A DNA stretch of 64,000 bases from Bathynomus jamesi. Taxonomy: Eukaryota > Arthropoda > Malacostraca > Isopoda > Cirolanidae. Made by a program: the position numbers and the translations under genes. The notes beneath the pieces are model-generated. The model worked only from the letters and a program-made list of their open reading frames with translations. It had not been told where the DNA came from and made no database searches. The DNA lies in the NCBI GenBank assembly GCA_023014485.1, contig JAJOZX010002708.1, positions 62,001-126,000 on the forward strand, given 5' to 3'. Numbering within the stretch: the stretch's first letter is position 1; the number at the start of each line of letters is the position of its first letter. Below, in pieces: positions 1 to 11,600 of the stretch.

Positions 1-960
1 GTCGTTTTTTATGCAGGAAGGAGGAGACAAAGGCGAATGCCTTCAAAAGCCTTCCCCATAGAAGATGAAGAGAGCCAAAATCAAGGTCCAGGGTTTTCGA
101 GATGCCTGGACACTCTGCATTTGAAAGATTAAAGTCATAGAAAAGGGGAAAGATGGACCGAGGATGATTGTTCGAGAGTTGACCAGTTGAGTAGATGAAA
201 GATTGAAAATACCGATTAACCCTTGCGTTAGAGAGTTGGAAAGAAAAAGAATGAGAAAGTGTCGACAGTCTGGTACTGCGTGCTCTCCTTGAAGGAGGAG
301 GCATGCATTCAGAGAGTTCAGAAGAGCAGTGTTCGTTATAATAGCGATACTAAAGAGAGAGTGAGGCAGTATTAGGGCGAAGAGAGAGGGATTGAAGACA
401 GTCAGTAAAAGGCGGGGAATTGATGAGACGAAATGCCTTTGATTCCACCCGGTCAAGTACGGCTGAGCGGGTTAAACCACTTTATACATAAGAAGCACAC
501 TCCATACAGGGGCGGACAAGACTGCAGTACAGAGTCAGCAACTGAATGGGGTTGAAGAAATTGCGAAGGCGGTACAGCACACCTAGCTTCTCAGAATGTT
601 TTGAAAAGAGAGTATATGTGATCTTTCCACAAAAGATCACGAGAAAAGGAAACGCCAAGAATGTTGAGAGAAGAGGAATGATTGCGTTGTGTATTGTTGA
701 AGATAAGGGGATAGTCGTGTGAAAGACTGTGACGAGTAGACAGATGGAGGAACTGAAATTTTGGGACATTGAAAGCCACAAGGTTTTCTCTGCCCAACTC
801 AGAGATAGCAGAAAGATCAGCGGTCAAGAGTACCATAACCGTATAGAATTCGGAGGATTCAAGTTCGGAAATAGGAGAACAAGTTAGGTCTTTGCCTACA
901 TGTACGTAACATCCACATTTGGAGTTAAATTGAGCATAGAGAAAGTAAGTTGGAACCGGA
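1..960 (-). pseudogene. Jockey-type LINE, C-terminal part of ORF2 (reverse transcriptase tail), decayed
   Basis: Minus-strand frames at 482-781, 591-836 and 43-456 read, in order, as the region after the reverse transcriptase palm: a segment with FLHLSTRHSLSHDYPL, then NILGVSFSRDLLWKDHI, then KLGVLYRLRNFFNPIQLL followed by LVRPCMECASYV, and finally a short Ser/Leu-rich tail with HSLFSIAII. These are the thumb and C-terminal motifs of arthropod Jockey-clade non-LTR retrotransposons. The segments are in different frames, so at least two frameshifts separate them. The catalytic palm is absent because the copy continues beyond the left edge or is truncated. It resembles the copy at 18.8-20.4 kb, which holds the complementary 5' part. 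Clade assignment rests on motif recognition only. Confidence 0.7.
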
Positions 961-1777
961 AAGGGGTTGTTGTCAGTAAATCTTTTTTGACTTTGACGAG
1001 CACTTCGCGGACCGCTCTTCTGAAGGCTATAACGTTTTTCAGAAGAAACTATACCACATGGAGTTTACACTAAACGATAGAGGACGTCGTCGGGAATAAT
1101 TTGATGTAAACATCAAACAGATTCGTTCATTACAAAAATGTTTAGAGCAAAGTTTTTATGGCCAAAATGTTGTGCAGCTGAGTAAGCCGTTTGTCCTCGT
1201 AACGCTGCGAGGTATTCGTCGAGAGTTCTAAGCTCCGCCCACTGTCACGCTTCTTGTCGGCAGCATGCAAAAACAAAATTTTGGCTATTTCACAATTTCT
1301 GTTGTTTGTGGTAAAAACTTAATAAACAATTTTATGCATCTGGTCAGACCACGCTTTTACAAAATTTTATACTCTTGTGAAATCGAGGAAAAGGAAGTCA
1401 GTCCATAAATTTACAAAAATACCACAGTCATAAAAATTTTGAGTTTCACATCCAAAACCAGTGAGACCAAAATTGTGAAGCTGCACTGAAAATGTAAGTG
1501 GTTCGTGAGCTTAAAGAAAATGTTGAATTCTCACTAGCTTCAAAACTTCTGTTCAAAAGGTAGGATGAGCGGTAATTCTGTGCAAAATTTGTTTAAAGAA
1601 AATAGCGTTGCCTAAAAAAATCATGGGCTAGTCTGGAAAATGTGTCCTTCCAAAAGTCAAATGCATAATAATAAACCTTAAAAAGAACAAAACAAAAATA
1701 AAAAACATTTGGCGTTAAAAATTCAAAGTTAAAATCAAAGGATATTTAGCGGGAACGCTTAGAAAGAATATATGAAA
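961..1777. other. No gene recognised; AT-rich repeat-like sequence
   Basis: No long frame and no family recognised. A phrase close to GTCATAAAAATTTTGAG at about 1428 recurs in altered form near 2153 and 2350, so this stretch and the following one share a dispersed repeat. Confidence 0.5.
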
Positions 1778-2503
1778 ACTAGTGTACCCGTGCCGTCAAG
1801 AATGACGGCAAAAAAAAAATGAACCACGAAAATGGAGACTGCTGCAGAAATAAGAAGACGATTGGCAAGAGAACGACAACGTAGGAGAAGAGCAAGCTTA
1901 TTCTAAAAATTTATTCCAAAAGCTTTTAATTTATTTGGAATCCTATCAGTTTAATTAACACGTATCATAGTTGATACAAAACCTGTAAAAAATATTCAAA
2001 ATGTTATTAATAAAGTGTATGCTTATAGATATAACATAGCAGCTCAAACAATCTGTATAAAAATGTGAACCTTATCATAAAAATGTGAACCTAGTACAGT
2101 TCCCGCCGCTTCGCTGACGGTTAGACAGGCTAAACTACAAAAAAAGAACCCAGCCGTGAAAATTTTGAGCTTCACATTGTGTCAACATTTCTGAATCTGG
2201 TATCTCCCAAAACCTCCTCACCCCCATTCATACAACTTGGGGGCTAACACCCTCCCCCATTACCCCCACCCCTCCCCATTACCACACCCATCCCCGATTA
2301 CCCCCACCTCCACCCTTCCCCCATTGCTAAACTACAGAAAAGAACACAGTCATGAAAATCTTGAGCTTCACATTGCCGCCCGTAATACAATTTCTGAATT
2401 TTTTTTTTCTCACAATTTCTGAAAGCGTGACACAATTCTGCAACAAACAGACAGACAAACACACAAACAAACAAAACTGGGCTATTATTATAATGTAGAT
2501 GAA
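1778..2503. repeat. Possible non-autonomous Helitron-like or other DNA element with C-rich minisatellite
   Basis: The stretch opens with ACTAGTGTACCCGTGCC and ends with TATTATAATGTAGAT next to a run of CAAA repeats. A short plus-strand frame near 1838 encodes a very basic peptide (RRRLARERQRRRRA), reminiscent of the basic N-termini in some Helitron proteins. Positions 2225-2330 are an irregular C-rich tandem repeat built on TACCCCCACC. The family assignment is weak: no replication-initiator motif, hairpin or CTRR end was confirmed. Confidence 0.25.
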
Positions 2504-4110
2504 AAGGTTTATTGGCAGAGATGGATTGAGTATATTGAAGAACTGTATGATAAAGGGAACAAACCTAATAACATCGAAATGGAGGAAGCAGATAAGGTGA
2601 AAGTAGATTGTATGGGACCGGACATAATGAAAAGAGAAGTAGAGATGGCTGTAAAAGACCTAAGAAATGGCAAGGCCCCAGGACCAGATGATGTACCAGC
2701 AGAACTTCTGAAAAGTTTTGAAGGTGATGCTAGAGAGGAGGTGAATGTATTGTGCAGAAACATGTATGAAAGTGGAGACTGGCCTGCTGACTTTATGAGA
2801 GTCTATGATAACTATCCCCAAGAAACCGAGAGCACCAATGTTCAGAATTTCGAACCAAAACTTGGTTAGCCATGCATCAAAAATAATGCTCAGGATACTA
2901 ACCAGAAGACTAACGAACAGAGCTGAGCACTACATTGGAGAGGATCATTTTGGATTTAGGTCAAAATGCGGAACAAGAGAAGCTATTGGTATTATAAGAA
3001 TGATAGGAGAGAGAATGCTGGAACATGATCACTGATCAGGAACTGATTCTTTGTTTTATTGACTTTGAAAAAGCTTTTGACAGAGTCCAGTGGAGGAAAC
3101 TAATGGAAATATTAAAGAATATTAATGTTGAATGGAGGGATCGTAGGCTGATAAAAAATCTACATCTTGGCCAGACTGTGGATGTTAGAGTTGCAGGAGG
3201 AGAATCGGAGCCTGGTTTGGTTGGGAGAGGGGTCAGGCAAGGATGCTCCCTGTCCCAGTGTTAGTTAACATCTATGCGGAAGCAATGATAATAGAAGCAC
3301 TCTCAGATCTGGAAGAGGGAATCAGAGTGAGAGGTAAATTGGTCAAATCTGTAAGGTTTGCAGATGACAAGGCATTTGTTTGTAGTACTGAGGAAGGACT
3401 GCAAAGAATAGCCAATAGCTTGACAACAACGGCGGAAGAATTCAGAACGAGAATTAATGAGACCAAGACAAAGGTAATGAAAATTGCAAGAAGGAAAGGA
3501 GCACAAATGAACCTAACGATAGGAAATCGGACCTTAGAAGAATCTGAGCAGTTTAAATATCTCGGAAGTTTATTAACCAACAATGGACATTGCAATAAGG
3601 AAGTAAGATCTAGAATTGGTATGGGTAAGGTAGCTTTTGAGAGACAGAAAAGACCACTTACAGGTAAACTCAACTTGAAGCTAAAGAAAAGGTTATTAAA
3701 AAGCTTGATACGGAGTGTGGTACTGTATGGAGCAGAAACATGGACACTGAAAACAACTGAAAAGAAACTCCTGGAAAATTATGAAATGTGGATTTGGAGA
3801 AGAATGCTAAAGATAAGCTGGAGGGAACACCAAAGTAATGAGGAAGTGCTGCAACAGGTGAAGGAGGAAAGAAGACTCATTAAGGTGATAAGAGAAAGAC
3901 AGAAAAAATGGATCGGACATGTGTTGAGAGGAGGATTGTTGAAGGAGGTGAAAGAAGGTAGTTATGAAGGTAGAAGGCCGAGGGGACGGAAAAGGAAAGC
4001 AATGCTGGATGATTTGAAGGCAGGCAGGAGCTACCATGAGATGAAAAGGCTAGCTCAGGATAAAAACTTTGACGGGACACATGAGTTGGATCTGCCTGAT
4101 AGGCAGAACA
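2502..4110 (+). pseudogene. RTE-like LINE reverse transcriptase, 5' truncated and frameshifted
   Basis: Reading frames at 2502-2869, 2805-3035, 3025-3264 and 3243-4100 form one reverse transcriptase in the order expected for a non-LTR retrotransposon: RNGKAPGPDDVPAELLK, a fingers motif with FGFRSKCGTREA, the palm aspartate motif FIDFEKAFDRVQW, VRQGCSLS, the catalytic FADD motif (here FADDKAF near 3358), KYLGSLLT, and the C-terminal VVLYGAETW and KKWIGHVLRG motifs. At least three frameshifts separate the pieces, so it is not functional. The endonuclease domain is missing, consistent with 5' truncation at about 2502. The final part of the open frame (after about 4110) runs into unrelated sequence. 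RTE-like is inferred from the C-terminal motif set. Confidence 0.85.
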
Positions 4111-4210
4111 CGATGGATGGATGGATAGTCCATAAGACAACTATTAATAATACAATGACAATTCACATCCTAAGGATAGACATACTGTATATACAATTAA
4201 TTAAAAATAA

Positions 4211-5095
4211 TACAGTAATGTCGAAGTTAAGTGGGGCTACAGACAGACGTTTTCGTCCCATGAATTCCATAGCTTAGAAGACATATGCAGGATTCATGAA
4301 TAGCTTGGATAATCGGCATGGTTGATTTTTTAATGCTTTGCATTAGACTGCATTGAGCACATCTTGTTACCTCCAGAAGCTCGGGACATTGCGGGTAGCA
4401 AACATTTGCGAAGCTGAGCATCTCCGGGGCTAATTTATGTAGGAGTTTAAAAGACATGTTGTACAGCAAATTTAGGGTTCTACCAGAACCTTTTTTATAA
4501 TTCACCCAGAGTTGCTATCTCTATATATTACTGCAGAAAGTACGAAAGAGAGTGTCTTTAACTTCATTTGTACAGAACCGGAATTTCTTTTATAGCAGTG
4601 GTTCTCAAGCTTTTTCTTCTTCTGTACCCCTTGAATTCTTTCACGGGATTTTCTGGATTTTCTTTACGACCGTGTGACTTGTGGCCGTTTATTAATTGTA
4701 TATGAAATTAAAAGGGTTATATTTTCAGGACCCCTTCGCGTACCCCTTAAGATTTCCTCGCGTACCCCTAGGGGTACGCCGTACCCCAGTTTGAGAACCA
4801 CTGTTTTATAGTCATATTCGCTTCAACACAAAGGCTTCGAGACTGTTTTCTTATATCTGATTCATCACTCGAGGAGCTGGTGATAGTTTGACCCAAATAC
4901 TTAAATTCGTGTACTTCCTCAATTACTTCACCTCTCATTTTAAACCTAATATCAGCTGGCTGATTAAATCTTTTAGGATGGAACTGCATAACCTTAGTTT
5001 TTGTAACATTAAAAAGAATATCATGTTTCTGCGAATACACTTCGCAGACTTTTAGTAGCCGATCCAGACCTTTAACAGGGGGACTTAACACTTAT
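4211..5095 (-). pseudogene. Second LINE fragment (ORF2 C-terminal region), split by a MITE
   Basis: The minus-strand frame ending near 4812 contains FNVTKTKVMQFHPKRFNQ and HEFKYLGQTITSS, the standard post-palm block of RTE/Jockey-like reverse transcriptases. After the 208-bp MITE at 4596-4803 the same protein resumes (NEVKDTLFRTFCSNIY region near 4570) and continues with KLAPEMLSFANV near 4410. The remains lack the catalytic core and contain stops and frameshifts. A diverged relative of the 4370-4440 part lies inside the foldback spacer near 12100. Confidence 0.75.
4596..4803. mobile_element. hAT-type MITE, 208 bp, with 8-bp target duplication
   Basis: Terminal inverted repeats begin CAGTGGTTCTCAA on both sides. 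The element is flanked by perfect 8-bp direct repeats TTTTATAG (4588-4595 and 4804-4811), the target-duplication length of hAT elements. The interior has no coding capacity and carries the phrase GTACCCCTAGGGGTAC. It sits within the LINE fragment and interrupts its coding sequence, so it is the younger insertion. Confidence 0.92.
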
Positions 5096-5520
5096 CATCG
5101 GCATAAACTAAGTTATTTATCCTTGTGTTATCTATACAACATCCAACTGTTGCCTCATTAAGTGAAGTAATTAATCCAAGCAAGGAGAGCAAGGAGCTTG
5201 CCTCAACCCGCAAGAGGAACCAAGGCATTCGGATAGTACATTGCCCCAACTAACAGTAAATGATTGGTGGGAATACCAAAATTTCAATAAATTTAATATG
5301 TACATGGGAACTTTCCTGTCTTCTAGCTTTTAAATAAAATATTGTGGTTCACTATCATATGCCTTACTTATATCAAGAAAACAGCTATAAATAGTTGTTA
5401 CTGTGAGTGTATTTAGATATAATTTCCTTAAGTACATAGATACACAGGTCAATTGAGTGAAACCTTTTAAAACCAAACTAATTAGATGTCCATAAGTAAT
5501 CATTTATATATATATATAAT
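5096..5520. other. No gene recognised
   Basis: AT-rich sequence between the LINE fragment and the left end of the DNA transposon. I see no gene; some of it may be further LINE sequence on the minus strand. Confidence 0.4.
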
Positions 5521-8500
5521 TTAAGATGGTCCAAAATTATACAGTAAATTTTAAAAGTATCTGAATCTTAAGTCTTACCTTCGGAAATTGTTACCTATAT
5601 TAAAAAAAGTTACTGACCAAAACTTATCAAAATTAATAAATATTTAGTGGTGCCACACTCGACTTTAAATTTCCTAATTTTCTTGTTTCAGAATTCTTTG
5701 AATTCATATTCAAAAATTTCTTTAGTTTATCGCAGTCTCCCTCCATATTCAACTATAATGGAATATTAACCACTCAGAGGTGGGGGTCTCATGGGTGCCC
5801 ATCTCCCACTCATTGTTGCTGCGTTCTCAGTTCCTGCTTCAAGTTTGATTTTTTTACATTAGGAAACTGCAGGCGATGTTGCTCCACTACTTGCAGGAGA
5901 AACTGCTTTTGACTTTCATTCTTAGTTAGATGTGCATTGAATTTTTTTATTAATGCTATTCCTCTTTTGGAGTTATCATTTGTTACCATCATTGACTTGA
6001 CATACTCAAGGGCTATTTGATAATCTTGACTGTTCTTCCAGTTTGTTGGATCATCCTCAAGAAAGGCTATTGGGAGTCCGAGCTTAGTGAAAAATAGTTG
6101 AGACAAGCTAGTAACAAAGCTGGCTACTGTCTTGTTTTGAATATCGCTGGCAGAAAGATTCAAATTTATTCTTTTGGGCGGATGTTTAGATCCCCTTATG
6201 TCGAGTGCCTTTACCATGTCTCTTTTAACATCAATGGAAATATCTTCATCAAAGAATGAAAGTGAAATAAGAAATTCACTTAGGTACCAAAGATGGCGAG
6301 AAAGTGCTTGAGATGCTGTAGAAGCAATGCTTTTGTCTTCGTATACTAGCAGCAGTTTTAGTAGCGAAAGATCATTGGCATTGGCAGAAGCAGCGATAGG
6401 TGCAGAAAACCATGCAGGAACATAGTGTCTAATGGCAAATTGTGCAAAACGTTTTATTCCACTTTGTTCTTTTAGAGTAATTTTAAACTGTGAGCAGAAA
6501 AGATTCATTTTTATTGCATAGATTATGCGAGACATCCACCTGGCACAATGCAAAGCACCTGGCTTTAGAAATTTGATTCCACGTGGTGGTACATCTCCTA
6601 GATAGATGGTTGTAAGTTCCAGGACCTCTCTGTAATCATCTCGGATTTGTGTGGAGGTTAGATGTTTCTTACAAATAACAAGCAGTTCATCACGTCCTGG
6701 AGTATCAGGAAAGGTTTCAAAATTTTCTTTATTGATGGAGTTTCAGGTAGGCTTAAAGCGTTTGCATATCGGAATATCAGGGCCACTACTGGCGGAACAA
6801 AGACACACCTCAAAAACATTGGATGCAATAAGTTCAATTATATGGTGCCGGCATGCAATATTGGTAAGTCTTCTCCAAGCTTTTGTTCTATTTGTGCAGT
6901 AGCTCCCTTTTAGGACCGTGTTCGTGACAGTTGTGTCAAAGCACATACCTTTAATGCGATCAATTAAGTTCCAGTCCTTTAAACATTCGACAACAGCTGT
7001 TGCAATGTCTACTCCTATGCCAGACTCGAGTTTGGGTACTGCAAGCAACTTTGATTTTCCTCCTCCTGACACCAACACTGCTAATCTTTCTAATTTTTTC
7101 ATTTCCAGTTAAGTCGATTAGCATTTTTCCATCCCAATGCACCATTAAAGAACATTCATGATTAAAGGATTCTTTTAAATCTTTTGCGATTTTCTCACGT
7201 ACACCCATTCTCTTTCGACGAACTGTACTTCTGCTTATGGACAAGTCATCAAGATCATGATCTAATGCAGAGGCAGAAGCTGATAGCACATATACGGCCT
7301 GTCTATCAGTAATATTCGATCTATCCAATGCAACTGCAACGTCTCATGTTACAAGTTCCTTCTTACTTGGTTTGCTAGGAACCTTCTTGCCTGCATTATT
7401 TTTTGATGCCGTGTTAGTTTTACACAACATTGTTTCATCTTCACTAGTCATGCTCATTGTTTCATCTTCACTACTCATGTTCATTGTTTCATCTTCACTA
7501 CTCATGCTACTTGATGAAGTCAATTTGGCCGACTTTGTTTCTTCTTCCTTCCTCTTACTTTCCCTACGTGCTAACCGTTCTTTTGCTGACTCTCTCTTCC
7601 TTTTACGATCTTCTTTCTCTGATAATGCTTTGTCAACGTTAGCCATCTATCCTTTTCTTTTCTTCTGTTTTTGAGCTTGGAGGAATTCTCTGTCTTCTTT
7701 AATCTTGATCATCTCATGCGCTTTATGGTGAGCAATATCAAAGAGATCGTTTAAACTGTCCTGAAACAATCTCGCTTTCTCACACTGAGTTTCGGAGAAC
7801 CTGAATTTTAATTTTTGGAGCCTTCTATATTCCGTATATACTTTTTCAATCATTGGTATAACATTATAATCAGCTCTTGTTGGAATTCTAGCTTGTTCCC
7901 AAAATTCAACTACCTCTATGTAAACTGCTTTAGAAGCTTCTCTTAGAGTTTTCTTTTCCTTAAGTAAATAAAAAAGACGACGAAGCACATCACCTTTGGA
8001 AGGAAGTTTTCTCCTGCATATCATTTCAATTAGTTGTCCAACACTCCAACGAGCCATATTTCGGTATTTCTGCGAGTTTTCATTGAGGAACTAATATGAA
8101 CTAATATGATTATTCACTATTGCAACACTGCAAACGAACTGCAATACACTGCAAATGACTGCAAACAATACACTACAAGCGACTGCAAACAATACACTGC
8201 AAACGACAGGTTGGCAAAAGACTGAGGCTTGTGAATAAAAAATACGATTGTTATAGGAACGCCCTTTCAACACGTTTACGCAAGATGAGCACTTAATGGG
8301 AAAAGTGACGAAATCTATTTCATGGAAAAACGTGAATACAAGTATCAACAGAACAGATGCGATTCTTGCCTTAACGTGTTCTGTACAGCTCATACAAGCT
8401 GTGCTTCAGAATATTTAACCACAATAAGCATACAAAAATCTATATTATGTAAAAAAGTGATATATATCGAAATATTTTTCGTAGACACAATAAATCTATA

Positions 8501-8676
8501 TTATGGAGAGGAAGCAAAAAAGGTTTTTAAAAACATCTAAATTCAAATGCGATGTGGCACCACTTAGAATTTTTTGATCTTATTAAAATTTTATATTTAG
8601 TTTTTTTCAACATGGATAACAATTTTAAGGGGTAAGACCTAGGAATTTTCAACATTTACTTTTTTGGACCACCCTA
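5521..8676. mobile_element. Autonomous-size DNA transposon with about 150-bp terminal inverted repeats
   Basis: The two ends align as imperfect inverted repeats of about 150 bp: the left end reads AAGATGGTCCAAAA and the inverted right end AGGGTGGTCCAAAA, both preceded by the same AT run, and both arms also carry AGTGGTGCCACA further in. The interior holds one decayed transposase-like gene on the minus strand. A MITE with related flanks begins 14 bp beyond the right end. I could not isolate an unambiguous target duplication because both flanks are AT repeats. The superfamily is not one I can name with confidence. Confidence 0.7.
5810..8057 (-). pseudogene. Transposase-like gene with WDGK / CFDTT / CRHH motifs, frameshifted
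   Basis: Minus-strand pieces in order: 8057-7647 (N-terminal helical domain, ends in a basic KQKKRKG), 7646-7344 (charged linker with three SSEDET-like repeats), 7328-6960 (ITDRQAVYVLSASASAL, then VHWDGKML), 7102-6743 (LVSGGGKSKLLAVPKL, GMCFDTTVTNT, ACRHHIIEL, SSGPDIPI) and 6553-5810 (C-terminal helical domain ending near VVEQHRLQFPNVKK). The Asp in WDGK, the Asp in CFDTT and the Glu in CRHHIIEL are spaced like a DDE triad, and the last two motifs recall hAT transposases. This is an uncharacterised multi-copy family in invertebrates. Several frameshifts make it inactive. A second copy is at 27264-28522. Confidence 0.75.
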
Positions 8677-8690
8677 AATTATATATATAC

Positions 8691-8913
8691 ACGGTGAACC
8701 AAAAGTAGGTGGACAGTAGGTTGAATACGGTTTGTGTTATATTATATTATAACTATGGTGTTCATTATAACTATGGTGTTTGTGTTATATTATATTAAAT
8801 ATTATAACTAAATTTATTTAAATTTTATTTTGTATTATAGTATACAAAAAAATTAAATATGTATTCTCAAAATAAACGTTATCATTTACTGTCCACCTAC
8901 TTTTGGTTCACCC

Positions 8914-8914
<1 letters not shown>
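8691..8914. mobile_element. 224-bp TA-flanked MITE (copy 1)
   Basis: Inverted termini read GGTGAACCAAAAGTAGGTGG from both ends and the flanks are AT dinucleotide runs, as for Tc1/mariner-type MITEs inserting at TA. There is no coding capacity. A copy of identical length at 29861-30084 differs at only a couple of positions by eye. Confidence 0.88.
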
Positions 8915-8944
<30 letters not shown>

Positions 8945-8960
8945 TTACTAATAAAAGGAC

Positions 8961-9001
<41 letters not shown>

Positions 9002-9174
9002 TGTCTCTGTCTGTCTGTCTGTTCCAGCCATAACTCCAAAATGGAAGCAGTTACAAACATGAAACTTCACACACATATTGATTAGGTCCCGAGGCTGTAC
9101 ACCTGGATGTTCATAAATTAAATAATTAATTTTAAAAAATTAAATGACGTCTTCAAGATCATTACGTCATTACG

Positions 9175-9206
<32 letters not shown>

Positions 9207-9225
9207 AACCTATGGTAAAATTATT
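8915..9225. repeat. AT, GT and CTGT microsatellite cluster
   Basis: AT repeats near 8915-8940, a GT run at about 8962-9000 that passes into CTGT repeats to about 9022, and another AT run at about 9174-9204. Between them is the phrase CCATAACTCCAAAATGG, often seen beside such GT runs in invertebrate repeats. No gene. Confidence 0.85.
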
Positions 9226-9343
9226 GAATGCCCGGTTAAGTCAACTGTACGCCGTTGACGATTGATTAGGTTAAGTCGTGATATTTTCGTTAAAACGCGG
9301 GATATTTTTGCTACCCGCACTAAGGGCGGGTTCTCTGCTAGTG

Positions 9344-9345
<2 letters not shown>
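9226..9345. repeat. Single arm of a foldback repeat family
   Basis: Contains GTCAACTGTACGCC and GGTTAAGTCGTGATATTTTC, the same ordered phrases found in the palindromes at 51603-51801 and 52031-52406. Here only one arm is present, followed by an AT microsatellite (about 9346-9384). Confidence 0.75.
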
Positions 9346-9384
<39 letters not shown>

Positions 9385-9960
9385 AACGGAAACAGTATAC
9401 ACATTAAAATATACATGGTGAAACCAATGCGAAAGAGTACATATATAAAACTCTCTCAGTATATCTTAATTAACGTCTCATGGCTCTCAAAATTCGAATG
9501 TTCAGTGGCATTGGTTCATATCTCACCGAGGTAAAGTAAACTTATTTCTAATGTTTTAGTCTTAAAACTTAAGTTGCTGTTTGTATGTTGCTCCTGATTA
9601 ACATAAAATTGATATGCATGTAATTACACTATGTTAATGAAAATAAACTGAAATAGTATTTAATTGACATTTCCTTCAATAGATGGCATTACCCACTACA
9701 ATTAAATTTTTTCCTAGAATCAGTTCCCCGAAAAGTATTTCATGAAGCATCGAAATTTGATGAAAATACTGTCATCGCCTGAGGGCACTTGTTCGATGAA
9801 ATAATTTCCAACATCTTGATGAAAATTCTAGTCTCAGTGTACATGTTAAAAGCTGCCGCTAAAGTTTTGTTATTCTTGTTCTGTTCCTTTTAAGGTTTAT
9901 TATTGCGCACCCCAGCTGTTCATCCTTTCACACAATAAAAAAAAATTGGTTGGTAGTTAA

Positions 9961-10110
9961 ATAGGTACCCTGGGTAGCCTAGTGGTTAAGACGCTGGGCT
10001 GCTGGTGGAATGTGGTTGGGATTTCACGTTAAACTGTAGGTCTAAGGTAGAGTGACAAGCTTGACCGTCAGAATGAACAGCAAAACCAAGGTTAAACAAG
10101 GTTTATATAT
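9961..10110 (+). repeat. tRNA-derived SINE, decayed
   Basis: GTAGCCTAGTGGTTAAG (about 9973-9989) matches an RNA polymerase III A box. The B box about 40 bp downstream is degraded to GGTTGGGATTTC. A non-tRNA body follows and ends in an AT run. Flanking direct repeats were not found. Confidence 0.5.
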
Positions 10111-10435
10111 ATATATATACACCTTGTTTGTGTGTGTGTAAGCAAAGAAGTACTGAGGTTACCTCAATACCAAACAGAAGGTTGTTAAAGAAACAACTAA
10201 AGCAAAAAGAACAAAATAAATTTGTTTGCATCAGATCAGTGGCGGTTTCTATGCGACTACTGAAGCACCTACTTCATGTTCCTTGATTTTAATTGAAGCA
10301 AATTAACTGTCTCGGTCTGAAACTGAAATCCTTTTAAAGTCTTAAGAGTCATTCATTATTTTTTTCACAGCTTAATATTTTTAATGAAGGGACAGTAATG
10401 CATAAACATTTTTCCCACAATGCATGATGAAAGAA

Positions 10436-10475
<40 letters not shown>

Positions 10476-10655
10476 CGGGGTTGAAGCTTCTGATTGAGTG
10501 AGTAAACTGAAAAGAAGGTTGGGAAGAGAAGTGAAAAAAAAATAAAAGATGAAGGACCGCTTTAGTTATTCTCCGTGGATGAAAGGACCAACCAGCAAAT
10601 TAAACAGTTCAATTCAATTCTTCGACCAACAGAGACGGTCATTCGGCCTACAATA
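10111..10655. repeat. GT microsatellite and unannotated intronic sequence
   Basis: A GT run occupies about 10438-10473. Otherwise no gene or element was recognised. The stretch lies just downstream (on the minus strand) of the LDLa exon donor, so it is intronic if that gene continues to the left. Confidence 0.6.
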
Positions 10656-10660
10656 CTTAC

Positions 10661-10798
10661 CAGACTGTTTGGTGTATGCGTGCTGACAATCAACTTCGTC
10701 AGCGCAGTCTGCGCAGTCACACTGCGCATCACACACGTTTCCCTCTTTGATGCATTGGGTGTTTGGGCAGAGAAACTCGGATGGAGAGCAAGGACCAC
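10661..10798 (-). CDS. LDLa-domain exon (phase 1-1) with two extra cysteines
   Basis: On the minus strand a pyrimidine-rich acceptor TTTCTGTTAG precedes position 10798 and a consensus donor GTAAGT follows position 10661. The 138-nt exon is phase 1 at both ends, the usual layout of extracellular modules that can be shuffled. It encodes an LDL-receptor class A repeat: CSPSEFLCPNTQCIKEGNVC, then an acidic calcium-binding end with ADEVDC. LDLa modules are about 40-residue calcium-dependent folds with three disulfides, found in lipoprotein receptors, perlecan-like proteins and secreted proteases. Eight rather than six cysteines are present: two additional ones lie in the C-terminal lobe (CDAQCDCADC). 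Short frames here in other phases are shadows. Which LDLa protein this is cannot be told from one module. Confidence 0.88.
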
Positions 10799-11254
10799 CT
10801 AACAGAAAGGGTATTGAAGGAAACAATTAGGTCCTCTTATTATTATAAATATTTAAAGATTACTGGCAAAAACTAAGTAAATAAATACAAACTAAAACAT
10901 GTTTGAACAACTCGAGCAAAGCTGAAAATTTGAAAAAAACACCAACGTTTTCAATTTCATTTTTGAGGTGGTGTTCTTTATTTAAGGTTAGTGGAGGAAG
11001 TAGTATGGGCGCATCTAAGGAGAGCCAGTGCCAATGCCAGTGCCTAAGAGGGTAATGGGGATAGAAGTACAACTGAATGGAGTACCAGAAGAACAAAATT
11101 TTAATTCTAAAATCCTAAAATTTTGGTAAGATCTTTTAATCTTTGATAAGATCTTTTAATCCTTAATAAGATCTTAATTCGTTAATGGGTTTTGATTAAA
11201 AAAAGATAGTGTCTAAAATATGTGACGTCACACACTTTAGCGGCCACCCTTTTA

Positions 11255-11600
11255 ATAACAAAAATTTTCAAAGCAAATATAAATATAAGGTATATTGGCC
11301 ACCGGTAGCACGACGACACAATAATAATATAAATACAAGGTTTAGAGGTCACCGGTAGCACGATAACACAATAACAATATAAATATGAGGTTTACGGGTC
11401 ACCGGCAGCACAATCGGTAGCACGATCGGTGCACGATAACACAATAATATCATAATATAAATATAAGGTTTACGGGTCACCGGCAGCACGATAGCACGAT
11501 GACAAAATATTAAGTATGAATATAAGGTTTAGGGGCCACCGCAAGCACAAATATAAATATAAAATATAGAAGCCACTGGTAGCACTGACTTAGGCACTTA
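11255..11600. repeat. Minisatellite in left foldback arm
   Basis: About six to seven tandem units of roughly 50 bp, each with AATATAAATATAAGGTTTA followed by a variant of GGTCACCGGTAGCACGAT. The units differ by small indels. The unit is repeated in reverse orientation at 12465-12720. Confidence 0.85.

Noticed and set aside
7372..7674. Plus-strand frame with hydrophobic repeats
   Set aside because: Shadow of the Ser/Glu/Asp-rich linker of the transposase-like gene on the minus strand.
11255..11600. Possible CRISPR-like array of regularly spaced repeats
   Set aside because: The genome is eukaryotic, units are contiguous and diverged, there are no unique spacers, and the same array occurs inverted as part of a foldback arm.
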